A DNA stretch of 64,000 nt from Prosopocoilus inquinatus (Eukaryota; Arthropoda; Insecta; Coleoptera; Lucanidae), in assembly GCA_036172665.1 (NCBI GenBank), contig CM069872.1, positions 40,720,101-40,784,100 of the forward strand. Reading direction: 5' to 3'. Made by a program: the position numbers and the translations under genes. The notes beneath the pieces are model-generated. The model ran no database searches and was not told where the DNA came from. It worked only from the letters and a program-made list of their open reading frames with translations. Numbering within the stretch: the first letter of the stretch is position 1; the number at the start of each line of letters is the position of its first letter. Of this stretch, positions 11,501 to 26,200 are shown in pieces.

Positions 11501-14500
11501 TAATAAAATATAACTCAAGGGAAACAGAAAAAAGAAAGCTTAAATTGGTTCTAATTTAGTTATTATTACCTTTATGTTTATCCAAACAACTTGTATTTTA
11601 GTGTAAAATCATGTTATCTTTTCGCTTCTTTTGACAACTTGTTTATTTACATTTTCTTACTCCTGACGAAACTATGAAGCGATAGCGAAACGTAGAGTGT
11701 TCTTGCGATTTCACAGTGTCCGTTTTAAAGTTTAAAAACTATTTTCTCTCACATATTTCATCGAACAAGAGTTGACTTCAATTACAAATTTTTTATTGAA
11801 GTCGTTTCTTGTCTGATGGAAATTGTTCAAAAAATTGTTTTCAATTTTAAAAAGACATTGTGAAAATTACAGGAACGTTCAACGTTTCTTCCTAACGAAG
11901 CTATAAACCGATAGTGAAACGTTGAGTATTCGTGCAATTTTGACTATTTAAAGATTGAAAACAATTTTTCTATAAATTGAATGATAAACTCATTTTCAAT
12001 AGAAAGTCAGACAGGAACTCTTATCAGAACGGTCGCTCAAAACGATAAAACGGAAATTTGTAAATTAACGCGAATGCGAAATTATTTACGCAGCCAAAAC
12101 TTTGAAAATATTTGAAATAAAATAAAAAATCGGCTCTGTATTGAACCCAGCCTACTGAGTCTAGGATATTTACGCAAGGATAATAATAAAAACAACAGTT
12201 TTTCCTATTAATTATAAGAAATAAACCCAACAAAGTATATATTTTTGAAAACAGAAAAAAAATCTCTATTTAATGAGGGCATTGCCTACTATAATTTCTA
12301 TTTAAAAAAATATAACTTTATGTTATAAATTGAAAATTTGAGTAAATATTAAAGAAGTAACTACACCACTGAATTGTATTCCCAAAAGTGTCCTAATAAT
12401 GATCAAACAGTTTTCTAATATCTCTAGAAATAAACGAGATATGACCGAAGAACGAAAAGTCGAAAATGTCAATTTTTGGCCATAACTTGAAAACAAAAGA
12501 AGATAGCCAATTTTTGTTTACACTATTGACTTAATCTCCAAAAAAGAGATCGAGACTTGGTCACTAGTTTTTTTCTATCACTTATAATTACGGAGATGCC
12601 CATAAGAGACATCGAATTTAATCCAGCCTGTACATATTCTATTTCGATTTGTTAACTGCAAAAAGGATCAAAAGTGTTTTGTTTTCAAAACGCAACGATC
12701 GATATTTGGAAATTTCAGTGAAATTTCCAAACAAAAAAGAAATTTCCGACAATAAAGGAAATTTCCCTGTAATTTCAAACGCCTGGAAATTTCCACTCTT
12801 TCGGCAGTTTCGGGAAGTGAAAGTGAAATTTCAGGAAATTTCCTCGATGAAATTTCTTCAATCATTTCACCGCACGTCTCTGGCTTTGACTTGAGCATTA
12901 TTTGAAAATATCAAAATAACTTAATACTTGATTGAATTCAATTCTCGAACCGAAGTGAACAATGGTCCGTTGTTTATAAATAACGTTTCGATTCTTCAGA
13001 TGAGGACAAATTAAAGTTTAGTTTCCGACTTTTGATTGATAAATAATAACTTTCCTGCATACAGAATTTCGATTTCTTACAATACTTTTCCCGCATGAAT
13101 TTCTCTTGTATTTATGATTTTCCTTTCTCGGGAAACCAGTACGTCCCCAGAATCGATAAGTCCGCTTCCTCTTAACTTCATTAATAAATGCGCCCTCCTC
13201 TCCCTGAAACATTTGCCAGACTGACACAGACATTCCGGGAACCTTTTAGTTCGAGCAAAGCGACTTCGAAATTTATGTACCCGTGGAATCGCTCCGCGGA
13301 GTCCTCCGGATTAATTTATTTCCACCCACATTTCAGAAATACGGGAAGCGCTGCGAAACCGTCGCAAGAACATACATAATTCCGTGCGATCCGTGGAAGA
13401 GATTTCCAGATCTATCGCCGAAGCATTAAGCACGATCACCGTGAATACGTCGCATCTCCTCGAAGAGGTCGTCTCCGGGGATTTGTGGCGCTACCTAACG
13501 GCTGTAGGTATGTGTATTAAAAAGAAAAAGCTGCACGACACCGAAAAAGCTGGAACGAGGGAGTATCGTTAATGCCCTGTAGGTTTGTGTATTAAAAAAA
13601 AAAAAAAAAGAAACTGCACGACACCAAAAAAAGCTGGAACGAGGGGGTATCCTTAATGCCCCGTGTAGTAGACCTTCTTGAATTATGCAATTCAGTTCGA
13701 AACAGTGCAGAAGTTCTTCCTCCTGGAAATTGCCGTAAAGTGATTACCTCTCTGATACTTTGCACAACAAAAATACTCTCCGCTGAACTTCGCGCTGTTT
13801 TAGATGACGAAAATGAATTTTTAAGTTTGTTAAAAGCTTAATTAAAACTTCCGGGTCGCTGCAAAGAGATCTACCTCCTAATTACTAAGCACTTAATTTT
13901 TCCTCTAAATGTTTTACATGTACATGATTTTTTTTAGGAATAACCCTGTGGCTATTTACGATATGGATTTTGAACTTGTGTGGTTCCCCTTGCGGTTACC
14001 ATTACACTCGTAAAACAGTGCTGAGCCTGACGATAGGAATGTTCCTTTCTTGCACCATATCGTTGGTACTCTGGGTTTTTGGTTCAGCTTATTTCGTCGT
14101 AGGTGGACATGGACAGATGTTAATATGCAACCCCCTATACGAAGAACATTTTAAGATACTGTCGAGTATTTTAGATGAGGAAGGACTTCTGTATGAGGAA
14201 GGGCTTTTCCGGCATGTCTTCAAAGGAAACGAAAGTATTCGAACTGAGAATGTTTTAAGGTAAACAAACCAAAACATTTTTTATATAGTTACTTTTATTT
14301 TCAATTATCTACTACGACTAGGTATACAAAGATGCGAAGGCTCCGGGCGGCACCTTTGGTGTTGCGCGGCAAGATTCCGTAACCTTCAGCCATTGTTTAG
14401 GTATTTCATAGAGAGCGACGTTGGAAAACTGCGGCGTATTGTTGCTTTAATATATTAATGCACCTTTCATCAATTTGCTATTTTGATCAACGAGTAAAGA

Positions 14501-17500
14501 TAGTAATGAAAATACCGTGAAATCATTTGATCAACAGTGCAGTGTATTTCGTAACCTCACACTATCTGATTAATATAACACCACAACAATGGCGGCATGA
14601 GAAATGGCGGGAATGCTGGCCTTCTCATCTGTATAGTAATCTCTGCTAGGTACCCAGACAGGGTTGCCAACTTTAGAATACTCGAGCGAACCAAATTTAA
14701 TATCAATTATCGCCCAAATCACCAAAATTTTAAATTTGACGGTTAAGTCGTTTCATTTGTATAGTTCCTCAATTTTTAGGTAAAGAGGTCTGAAAATTTC
14801 GAATTTTGAAAACTTATGTCCTCTTTTACTTTACAAAGAAATCAAAAAAAAAGAAAATTTTTATTCCAATAATAGGTATTTGGCAATTTTATCGAAAACA
14901 TTTGGCGTCTTCTCTTTCAAACTTTCAAACTCCGATCGAAATTTAAAGAAAAGACAATTGAAATTAAACTTAAAAATAATTTATTTATTATTATTATTAT
15001 TTTATTTTTGGGAAGATATATTCAACGTTTTGAGGAACCGAAAACAGTGCGGAATTTTGAGGAACAAAATAAAAACTAGTGCGTCGATGTTTGATTGAAT
15101 TTTAAACAAAAAGCGATAGAATTTAAGTTATCTATGCAAATCGGTATTTAAACAAAAGACGATCGAAAGCAAGGTGGGAATTTCAGAAGCAAAAAAAAAA
15201 TTAAACAAAAGACGATCGAGTTTTAAATTAAAAGAAGATTGTAATTTTCTGAAGAAAATATTCTTCAAATCAACATCTTTTTGGCATTTAAACCAAATGA
15301 CGATCGAATTCTAAACAGAGAAAGATCGAAATCGATACGAAAATTTTTGATTTGATTTAGATCAAGCTTTAAACAAAATACGGTCGAAACCGGCGCGAAT
15401 GTTTGACGGACGAGAAGAATTGAAACAAAAGACTATCGACTTTTCAACAAAAGACTATCGAATTCGATTCGAAAATTTTTGATGATTAAAAAAATCGGAT
15501 GCGTAGGGCTTTGATCTTCAAGCTTTAAACAAAAGACAATCGAAACAGACGCGAAAGTTTGACGGACGAGAAGAAATGAAACAAAAGACGATCGATTTTT
15601 CAAGAAAAGGCGATCGAATTCTAAACAAAAGAGGAGCGAAATCGATACGAAAATGTTTGAGGATTAAGTAAATCGGATGCGTCGGGCTTTGATCTTCAAG
15701 CTTAAGAGAGAATAATTGAAACAAAGGACGATCGAATTTTCAGCAGATGACGATCGAATTCTAAACAAAAAGCGATCGAATTTAAATTATCGATGAAAAT
15801 CGGTATTTAAACAAAAGATGATTGATCGAAAGCAAGTCGGGAATCTCAGAAGCAAAAAAAAAAAAAATAGAACAAAAGAAAATACTTTGTCATTATTTAA
15901 ACAAAAGACGATCGAAAGCACTGCGGAAATTAGAGGAATAATAAACAGCCGTCGAAATCTGAATTAATTTTAAACAAAAGACGATCGAGTTTTAAATTAA
16001 AAGAAAATTATAAGTTTCTAAAGAAACGATCGAATTCTAAGCAGAGAAAGATCGAAATACGAAGATACGAAAATTTTTGAGGATTTAGATCAAGCTTTAA
16101 ACAAAAGACGATCGAATTCGACGCAAAAGTTTGACGGACGAGAAGAATTTAAACAAAAGACGATCGAATTCTTAACGAAAGAGGATCGAAATCGATACGA
16201 AAATTTTTGAGGATTAAGTAAATCGGATGCGTCGGGCTTTGATCTTCAAGTTTTAAACCAAAGACGATCAAATTCTAAACAAAAGAGGATCGAAATCGAT
16301 CCGAAAATTTTTGAGGATTAAGAAAATCGGATGCATCGGGCTTTGATCTTCAAGCTTTAAACAAAAGACGATGCGAAAGTTTGACGGACGAGAAGAAATG
16401 AAACAAAAGACGATCGATTTTTCAAAAAAAGACGTTCGAATTCTAAACAAAAAAGGAGCGAAATCGATACGAAAAGTTTTGAGACTTAAGAAAATCGGAT
16501 GCGTCGGGCTTTGATCTTCAAGCTTTAAACAAAAGACAATCGAAACGACGCGAAAGTTTGACGGACGAGAAGAATTGAAACAAAGGACGATGGAATTCTA
16601 AACAAAAGAGGATCGAAATCGATCCGAAAATTTTTGAGGATTAAGAAAATCGGATGCATCGGGCTTTGATCTTCAAGCTTTAAACAAAAGACGATCGAAA
16701 CGACGCGAAAGTTTGACGGACGAGAAGAATTGAAACAAAGGACGATCGAATTTTAAACAAAAGAGGATCGAAATCGATCCGAAAATTTTTGAGGATTAAG
16801 AAAATCGGATGCATCGGGCTTTGATCTTCAAGCTTTAAACAAAAGACGATCGAAACGACGCGAAAGTTTGACGGACGAGAAGAATTGAAACAAAGGACGA
16901 TCGAATTCTAAACAAAAGAGGATCGAAATCGATCCGAAAATTTTTGAGGATTAAGAAAATCGGATGCGTAGGGCTTTGATCTTCAAGCTTTAAACAAAAG
17001 ACGATCGAAACGGACGCAATAGTTTGACGAACGAGAAAAAATTGAAACCAGAGAAGATGGACTTTTTGAACAAAAGGCGAACAAAAAGTTTGACGAACGA
17101 GAAAAATTTGAAAGGAAAGACGACGGACTTTTAAACGAGAAACGATCGACACCTGTAGATACAAAATTTTGAGAAACGAGAAAATCGTATGCGTCGGACT
17201 TTTGATCAAGCTTTAATGAAAAGATGATCGACTTTCAAGCAAAAAAAATTAAATTTTAAGGAACAAGAAAATCGTGTACATCGGGTTTTGATCAAACTTT
17301 AAACACAAAAGACGATGGAAAAAATAAAATATTATTTATAAAACTAATCATTAATAAAGCAAGTGCAGTTGAGCGCTGACGAGAGCGATCAATCGATTAT
17401 GAAATGTTAACGTTCTGCGATTTCCACAGTGTCCGGTTTACAGTTTAAAAAAATTTTTAATATACAATTTTCATCGGACAAGAGTCGACTTCAGTTAAAT

Positions 17501-20500
17501 TACAAAAAAAAATTAAATTAAATATACAGATAAAAGCCAATCAATGAGTTTTATTTAAAGAAATCAATTCAAAACTGAAGCTATAAGAGTCCAGTTTTGG
17601 ATTGATTTATTTTCGTCGTCACTCCGTGTATTAAATAAAACTCATTAATTGATTTTTAAATCTACGTTATTTAGACCTCGTCTGGATTACTGAAAAGCCA
17701 TTTGGTTAGTTTAAGATACACGTGTTTTTAAGATAACCGTCAAATCAAAAATCATTACCGCAAATGCAAATATTTACTAATTCAACAAGTAAGTATTTTT
17801 TGCCTCTCGATGACATCCGCAGGGAATAAGTTTCTGCAAAGCGGAGATTAGTTGCAGAACTTCTGTATTGTTCTTACTCGGAGAAGTAAACAGAAATTAA
17901 TATAACTTCGGCTCGCAAGAACCAAAGTGCACCGGATTAATTGCATAACTTAGCTTAAAAGTGTACACGAATTTAACGTTATCAGGCGAGCGCCGAAAAA
18001 TGGCGGCCCGAAAATTATCTCGAATCTTCCGGCAATTAATTTCTTCAGTTAATGCAAATTTGCTGCGGAATATTTACATTGAACGTGCAGAGCCGGGGAT
18101 TAATCAGAAGAGTTAGTTCGCAAAGAGTAAACAGATAATGTTGAGGCGGTTATCAAGGCGTTGAAAAACAATGGCCAGAAACTTCGGTGGGTTTCCTCTT
18201 CCTCGGAATCGCGGACTTTAAAGCAGATCTTCCGGTGATTACGGCGGATTTACGAATTGTTTCTGATTTAGGGACGGTGCAGTGCTCGCCTAGGTGCAAT
18301 AAGAATTTAATAAATTCCGAGGCTGTTACCGCGGAAAACGGGTAATAATTTCAATAGAGTTTATTTTGCCACCCTGGAAGCCATTATCTGATGGCGATGA
18401 GGCACATAAATTTCTCACCCGAGGGAGACTGCGTTATTAATAACAATAAAACTGTCTCTGGTGAAATCTTGTTTCTAACTGCTTCTGCAATTTAGGACGT
18501 AATTAGAAAAAAAATTAAAGAAAGTGATTCTTTTTAAGTGTGTATTCAGAGTCAACACCTTGCAACTTTTAGATAACATACAAAAATAATTGTAGGGAAG
18601 AGTACAAGAATATTTGTTTTTTATTATAAATTACGAACGAAATATAATTAAACGTGCTCGTCGCTAAGCAAGCCCGCCTCAATCTTGCAACGACCGGAAA
18701 ACACCTGCTTCCATTTTGGAACACGTGTGCTGCGTTAAGTTAAAGCTTGAATCAATCTGCACATTTTTATCGTAATTTTTTTGATCATAGATGGACATTT
18801 GGAGCTAATATATGACATGTCAAAATTGTAACGTTTATTTTTGTATTTTTAAATAATAAATACCCGGTAAAGAGTCTTGATTTTATGAACACAAATTGTG
18901 AATGTACAGTTCATTAAAAAAAAATCAAGATCAATTAAGTTTCTCATGTTTAATTCCTTTATGTAAGTGTCACTTTTGATGTCAAGTGACAAACGAGATT
19001 AACGTTTTTATTGTCAAATAATACAGCCTGTTTGATCAATGTCCGGTTTTTTATGCTCGCCACTGTACTTTCTTAAGCAGCGTATAGACCTGCGAGTTGA
19101 GCGGCTCATGAGTCGCTCGGCTCGTACATGTGGACAAGGTTTTTTTAATAGCCACGTACAAACTTGCGTGCAGACTTGCGAACTAAGCGACTCATGAACC
19201 TCTCAGCTCGCAGGTCTGTACGTGGCTTTAGGTTTTTCGATTGGCAGCAATAGCTTGTGTTATTACATAAAGTTAAAGCGAGATAGAGGATGAGCATGGA
19301 ATTCTTAAGACTCGTACAGACCTGCTTGCTGAGCGGCTCATGAGCCGTTCAGCAGCTCGAAGGTCTGTAGATGTCTCTACAATCAATTAATTTTTTCAAC
19401 AATGTAAAAAATTGGTTTCTTCGTTTTTACGCAAAATAAGTTGAGCTGACTGATTTGACTTGTATGAAATCCTGTTTCGTCTTGAAGGTTTGGTACAGAA
19501 ATCTGACAACGTAAACATAATTGAGATAAATTGAATAGACAATTTTGACGTTTATGGAGACATAATGAATGAAAAAACTTCATTTTCTGAAGGTCTTTAA
19601 ATTTCTAGTCAGGGAAAAGAATTCAGGTCACTTAGTGTTGGACACTTTTTAAGCCGAGCGTACTATTTACTCCTGCCACCTTTCCTCGGCTCCGAGCAAC
19701 GAATTGCTACTGAGTGGGAGGGAAAAATTGCAATGCGAGTGTTCTCATTTCGCAGAGAGTTGAGCGAGGCTAATATAGTCTCAGTATTAAATGTTCGTGC
19801 TGTTTGCGGAACAAGAGGGCCGAATTCTTTTCCCTGGTAATAACCAAGGTTTCGACCATCTTTGTTTCTAACTTATTACTGTTTGTGCAAAATGGCTTGA
19901 GGAAACTAGTTTGGACAAATTATCTGAGTTTAAACCTGCCTTAAAAGTCGCAAGGAAAAAATCAATAATACTGTCGGAAAGTACGTATTGTTAGGAAAAA
20001 ATTAATTCTTGTTGGAAGTTTTCTAGGAGTATATTATTTTATACTATACTCGGTAATAAGAAAGTCCCTTGCTACGATAATAAAATAAGCTTCAACCCAA
20101 TTTTATTGATTCTTAAACTAATGTTTCAACAGATTTTTCAAATTTTTCAAGAATTTCGATTTTTCTTCGTCTTCGCAAGTTGATCATTAATGTTTACAAA
20201 TATTAATATAAAAAACATGTTTTCGCTTTTTTCAAAGGCATTTAATATTTCATAACTTTCTGTATCGCCTGTCTTTAAGGAAAACTGTTTCAATTTATCT
20301 GTGTTTTTTTTTTCAATATTGAAAAGTATTGCTAATTTCCGCACACTTAGTTTTTGTTTATTGTAAACTGTAATTTATTAACTTCTAATTTCTCTTGAAA
20401 TGTTAAAAAAACTGTTTTTTTTTTGCGGCGAGAAAACTAAAGAGTACGAGTAAAATGGAAATAAGCTAGAATAGGGGAACGATAAAGAAAATAAAATTAA

Positions 20501-23196
20501 CCATTCTATAAAAAAAATAAAATAAAAACACTAACGAAAAGCGATGAAAACTTACAGGAAGAACAAATGACGGAATAAAAATGACAGCGAGAAAGATGAA
20601 CAAAAAAGAAACAAAAAAATAACGATAACGTGGAGCGCTGTTTAAAAGTTATAAAAAACGAAAACGATCAAGAAATTAAATTGCAAGTAGCGTCATGAAA
20701 CATAAACTTGACAAAAGAAAAAAACAAAAGCGAATAAACAAACAAAATGAAGGAAATTATGGTAAGGCAAGCCACAAACAAATTAATCAACGATTCTTCG
20801 GCTAAAGAAAATGAACAGAAAGAAAGCTAACGAAAAATTAAGAATGACTGCAACAACGAATACAGTAAAAAAAACAACAGCATACGAAAGAAAGAAGAAG
20901 AAAAAGAAGAGCAGCGAACTGTTCGAAAGTTATTTAAAAAAAAAACGCCGAAAAAACTGAAACTAAAAATAACGTCAATAGAATAATACTGTATAGCAAG
21001 TCTGCTCAGATTGTAGTGGAGCTTCTCAAGCATCCTCTGTATAGCGCTATTTCGGCCCTAATTGGGGCCTCATCAGCAGAAGAGTAGCTCGAGAAGCTTC
21101 ATCACAATCCAAACGACTTTCCCGATTTTAAACCGGTAAGCCCAGTAATAGCAGACAACAGCTTCAGGCGCGCCCTCAGGCGGCCAGGGGTTTGACCTTA
21201 TACTGTGCGACAATTTATAGCAAATGGCAACTGTACTGCTGCCTAATAAGCTATAATGCACAAAGCGGCCAATGCTGCTCAGATTGCAGTGGAGCCCCTC
21301 AAGCATCCTCTGTATAGCGCTATTTCGGCCCTAATCGGTGCCTCATCAGCAGAAGAATAGCTCGAGAAACTTCACCGCAATCCAAACGACTTGCCCGATT
21401 TTAAACCGGTAAACCCAGTAATAGCAGACAACAGCTTCAGGTGCGCCCTCAGGCGGACAGGGGTTTGACTTTCCATGAAAAACGCGAAACGAATAAACCT
21501 ATAAGTAAAGGGGATGCCGAGCAGGAAGAACAGATTCGAGGAAGTTTTGTTGTCTGCTGTTACTGCGCTTACCGGTTTAAAATGGGGCAAATCGTTTGGA
21601 TCGCGGTTTCCTCGAGCTACTCTTCTGCTAATGAGGCCCCAACTAGGGCCGAAATAGTGTTATACAGAGGATGCTTGAGGCGCTCCACTGCAATCTGAGC
21701 AGATTTGCTGTACCGCTTTGTGCATTATATCTTATTAGGCAGCACTGCAGTTGCCATTTGCTATAAATTGTCGTACAGTATAGGCTCAAATCCCTGGCCA
21801 CCTGAGGGCGCGCCTGAAGCTCTCGATAGAATAACTTATGTTTTTTATTTTCATTTGACGTCCAGAGTGCTGTCTGTGTACATTGCAGATTCAAGCGTGC
21901 CAGTCACAGCCCTTTGGATTACAAATTAAAAGAAACACGTTATAAAACAATATTTGGACAAAAAGAAATAAAAGAGAGCAAAAGAGACAAAATCAAAACA
22001 TGAAGTTAACACATGGTGAACACGTGTCGAAAGATGATCGACAATTTTCTGGCGAAATGAAAAAAAAAAAACAGAAGAAGACAAGCAAACAAGATTGAAA
22101 GATGAAACATATGGTGAAGAGAAAACAAAAGTAAATCGGAAATTTTCTGGCGGAATGTGATAATAATTTAAAAAAATAAACACCAACATGTACGAAAGGA
22201 GAAACTGTCTCGAGCTTAACTCTTGGCAAGATAATAATTCGACAAAGGGAATAGAAGTAAAACAAATAATAAAAATAAACGCAAGAAATAAATGAGTAAT
22301 GAAAAACAAATGAGAAATCTATGAAAATTTAATAAAAAGTAACAAAAGAAAATCGATGTGCAGTGTGAATGCGTAGAACTTAAATTTATTTTTATTTTGT
22401 TCTCTTGATATAGTACAGTTGATTGCGAAATTTTACAACTTTTCGAATTCTGAAGTCTTATTTTGGTAACTTTATACAGGGTGATTCAAAATAAGTGTCC
22501 GACCCGTTAACCATAGTTAGTACACGAAAAAATAAACCAAAAAGTCTCTATGCAATGCTCTATTTCTTGGTTTGAATTATTTAAGATTTATTTTAGAACT
22601 GCCAAAATATTTCAAACTGTCAAAATAAGAATCAATGTGGGAATTGTGATCCTACATCTAAAATGTATCATTTCGGTTAACACTAAATTTCGATTTCTTC
22701 ATAGTTGCGCCACTTTTACACTAGAAATGGTCGTAACAATATTAACTGACATTATAGTAACAAATAAAAAATTAGGCAATTATAAAGAAAATTGATTTAA
22801 GCGGTTTTTCCACAATATTATTATTTGTGACTTTCTACGGAAAAAAAATGCATAACAGGCGATTCATTCTTTCGGACATCGAATTTGTATATGCATGCAC
22901 ACGAAATTAATCATAATTTCGATTTTGGACTCAAAGCAGGTTGATTTTTGGAATATCTATGATAAATTTATTTCTTGCAAATTCGTACTTGAATAACCGA
23001 GTAAGTACGCTCCTAACGGGTCGGAGACTTGCTCTGAATCACCTTGTATAAGCACAAATATGTTTCAATTTTTTATTGCGGCAGTCGTCACTTGTTTCTC
23101 TTATTTTCTTCAGGAGTTTTATTTTTACTGCAAATTCAATATTTATAACTAAAAATGATAGTATACATTATCATCGTATAAAAAGGGCGCTGAAAA

Positions 23197-23231
<35 letters not shown>

Positions 23232-26200
23232 CTTTATTTGCAATAATGGTGAACAGCAATATAATAATGGTGAACAGCCTTTTGCATCGTCAATAAAAAA
23301 AAACATACCTTGACAAATTTCAGGTACTAATATAACATTACAAACATATTAAAAAATATTTAAAAAGGACATTATAAAACATATTAAAATTTGAAACAGT
23401 CGTCATGCAAATGGAAGAATTCATCTACAGAGTATACTCTGTAGATACTCCGCTGAAAATTGTTTGGCCCGGGGCGCCGGAAACCCTAGATCCGGTTCTG
23501 GATGCATATTAACTTGATATGAATTGCAAGTTATTACGATACTGTTTACAAAATACCGATTTTGCAAGGTCACTTGATTCATAGCAATAATTGTCCTATC
23601 AAATCCATGTCAATGCTTCAGAATAGTGAATTGTGAAAAACAGATTTTCGGAAAAAATCGTTTTCAGCCGATATTTTCCGAGCAAATTGACATAGCTGAC
23701 TTTTGTTTTCCCTACGAGTTTCTTTTTTTTTCGAAAAGTAGTAGTATAGGGTCTTGAAAACGGTTCCCTTTTATTCCTACCAATAAGTGAGAAACCCTGC
23801 GAAACCGTCAAAACTGGTCCACTCTGTACAATACTGAAATAAATATATAACTAAGGGTCAGACATTCCTAGGATATCTGGTAACCAGTATAAAGATAAAC
23901 AAAGCAGTTTTGAACATCGCCGTGTGTAACATAATTGCCTTTATAGTTTCTTTCAAATTAATAATTATGAAAACATTATAATTATTTTATGTAACTTTTA
24001 AAAAGACTGGCATAATACATTTAATTCATATCAATTATAGCGCCGTCTCTGCAAAAAGAATACGAGTTTATTTCGGAATGAATCGGTTACGTAAATAAGT
24101 TTTTATATCCAGTCGACCAGAACTGTAGTGGTTACTGCGTGCCGTATAGACTTCACGGGCTTCGACTGGTTTATTGTTTTGTTTTTACGGGGCAGACGCG
24201 TTAAAGATTAGAACTTTTTCCGACTATGATCACATCAGCATATTAGTAGTTCCTCGTATATTTAACGAAATCTTCCGCCTAAAATGCGCCTAGGCCTGTA
24301 TATAACTTCAGAGCTTCCCCTGGAGAGTAAACTTTTACTCTTCGATCAAAATGCGTAAACTTTCAAGTAAATGAAAACTAACCTTAGGCATGCGTTGACA
24401 ATTTCCCTGACTCATTCTTGCCAGTTAATTCCAAGGACATTCAATTTCCTCGCGGAAAATCTCCGTTCGTAACACACAAAGAATAATCGTTTTGCAAAGA
24501 TGCAAACGCTTCACCGCAAATTAACACTCGTTTAAAATCCACGCTCATCGCGATGCCGCAAGACGACGCGACGCCGGCGTCGTCGATTTTCCACTCGAAT
24601 TATCAAAACGACCGGCTCACGGAACACTCGATTTCCGCGTTCGCAGTTTCGACACGGATTTCCACGCAAAAACGAACGATTGCGGTGATAAATGAACATA
24701 ATTTTCTCTAAATATTTTTCGATCGAACGGCGAGGAAAAAGACGCGAGCGTCCAAAACAGACACGTCAAGGTACCGGAGTTGACGATAACACTGCCGAGA
24801 TTCGACGTGATTCAGCAAAAAATTGGTTTCTGCCGCTTTTTGTTAGAAGTTTTTTTTTTAATTATTACAGTTTTAAACGAAGTATGACCAACTTTCTTTA
24901 ATAAAATTACTAGTTTAAATGGTTTTCCCCTTATTAATTAATTACTTCAATATAATTATTTAAAAGCATGTTCCTTAAACAAGTATTTCAAGTAGTTTGA
25001 AAGTTAATTAAAGAAATTAATAAGATCTAAAAGAACGCTCTCACGTGACCAAACTAAAAGTATCTGCATTTTTTCTTTTTTCCTTTTTTTTAATTTAACA
25101 ATTTTTACCATAATAAAGATTTAAACTCTCCGATGCTTAGTTTAATATCACAGTAATATAATTGCAAATTATGCAAGTTATATCTTCAGTTTTTCAGTTG
25201 AGAATGACTGTGCTGATACACAGGGTGATTCAGAATAAGTGTCCAACCCGTTAGAAGCGTATTTACTAAGGTCATTCAAGTATGAATTTGCAAGAAGTAG
25301 TGTTGTAAATGGGATTATTAACCGGTTATTTACCGGTTAATTATCCGGTTAATAACACTCGGTAAATTACGTTATTTACCTATGGTTATTATTTATTTTG
25401 AATTTGGTGCAAATTCTTTAGGGATATTGCAATTGAAATTTTTTAAGTTTTTTTGTTTTTAACGATTAGTTGAGTCAAAATAACGCTGTTTTATGACGTT
25501 ATAAATGTTAATAAAACAGAAAACGGAAAGGAAAATCTGAAATACAATAATTTACAAAGTGCACTTGTCATTTTTGCATTGAAGTTTACGGATATAAAAA
25601 CTTTCTCGAAATTCCACACACATTTCACCTTATTGTCCACCCTAGGAAGGAAGTTCTATTACTTCCTCTACCTGTAATTATTATAATACTTCCGGTTATA
25701 AGATCATAACATAACCTTTAAATTATTAGAAAATTATTTTTAAACTTTCAATGGAGACTTAAAATTGAAAACAATATACGTTCATTACACTTTTATCAGT
25801 GTCTGTTTATAGTTTAAAAACCGTTTTCTTACAATTTTTATGAGACAAGAGTCAATTTCAACTTTTAATTATTATTCACACATAAGAAAAAGATTATTTT
25901 CTCGTAAAATCAGGATTGTGTGGTAGCAGTATTTGGTCTTTTCTGAAAGGTTAAGTAAAAAGCAACACAATAGAGCCAGTTTCATTTCATTTTGTTATTT
26001 ACTTTATTTACCGTTTAATTTACCGGTAAAAAATCCGGTAAATTTAGTCAATTATATAATTTACCAGTAAATTTACAACACTAGCAAGAAGTAAATTTAT
26101 CAGAGACATTCCAAAAATCAACTTCCTTTGAGTCCAAAATAGAAATTATGATTCATTTCGTATGCATGCATTCACAAGTTCGATGTCCAAAAAGATGAAT

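Larger units (their letters stand above)
5548..13336 (+). other. Prominin-like intron, 7.8 kb
   Basis: Phase 1 intron (GTAATC...TTTCAG) containing separately listed tandem repeats, two long inverted-repeat transposons, LINE tails and the GAAATTTC cluster. The stretches 7200-8150, 9670-10750 and 12860-13330 hold no gene or repeat that I could assign. Confidence 0.75.

Noticed and set aside
11104..12233. ORFs repeated at 42812 and 43866
   Set aside because: They are in the arms of the inverted-repeat element, rich in Phe/Leu from poly-T, and present in both arms; not a transposase.
16835..17209. Minus-strand ORF of 124 codons
   Set aside because: It lies wholly within the CGATCG minisatellite and is a product of the repeat period.
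15100..17300. Possible CRISPR array because of short regular repeats
   Set aside because: Repeats are degenerate, without unique constant-length spacers, and lie in an animal intron.
21926..22309. Minus-strand ORF of 127 codons, Phe/Ser-rich and hydrophobic
   Set aside because: Produced by the purine-rich strand asymmetry of this stretch; no start context, domain or splice signal.
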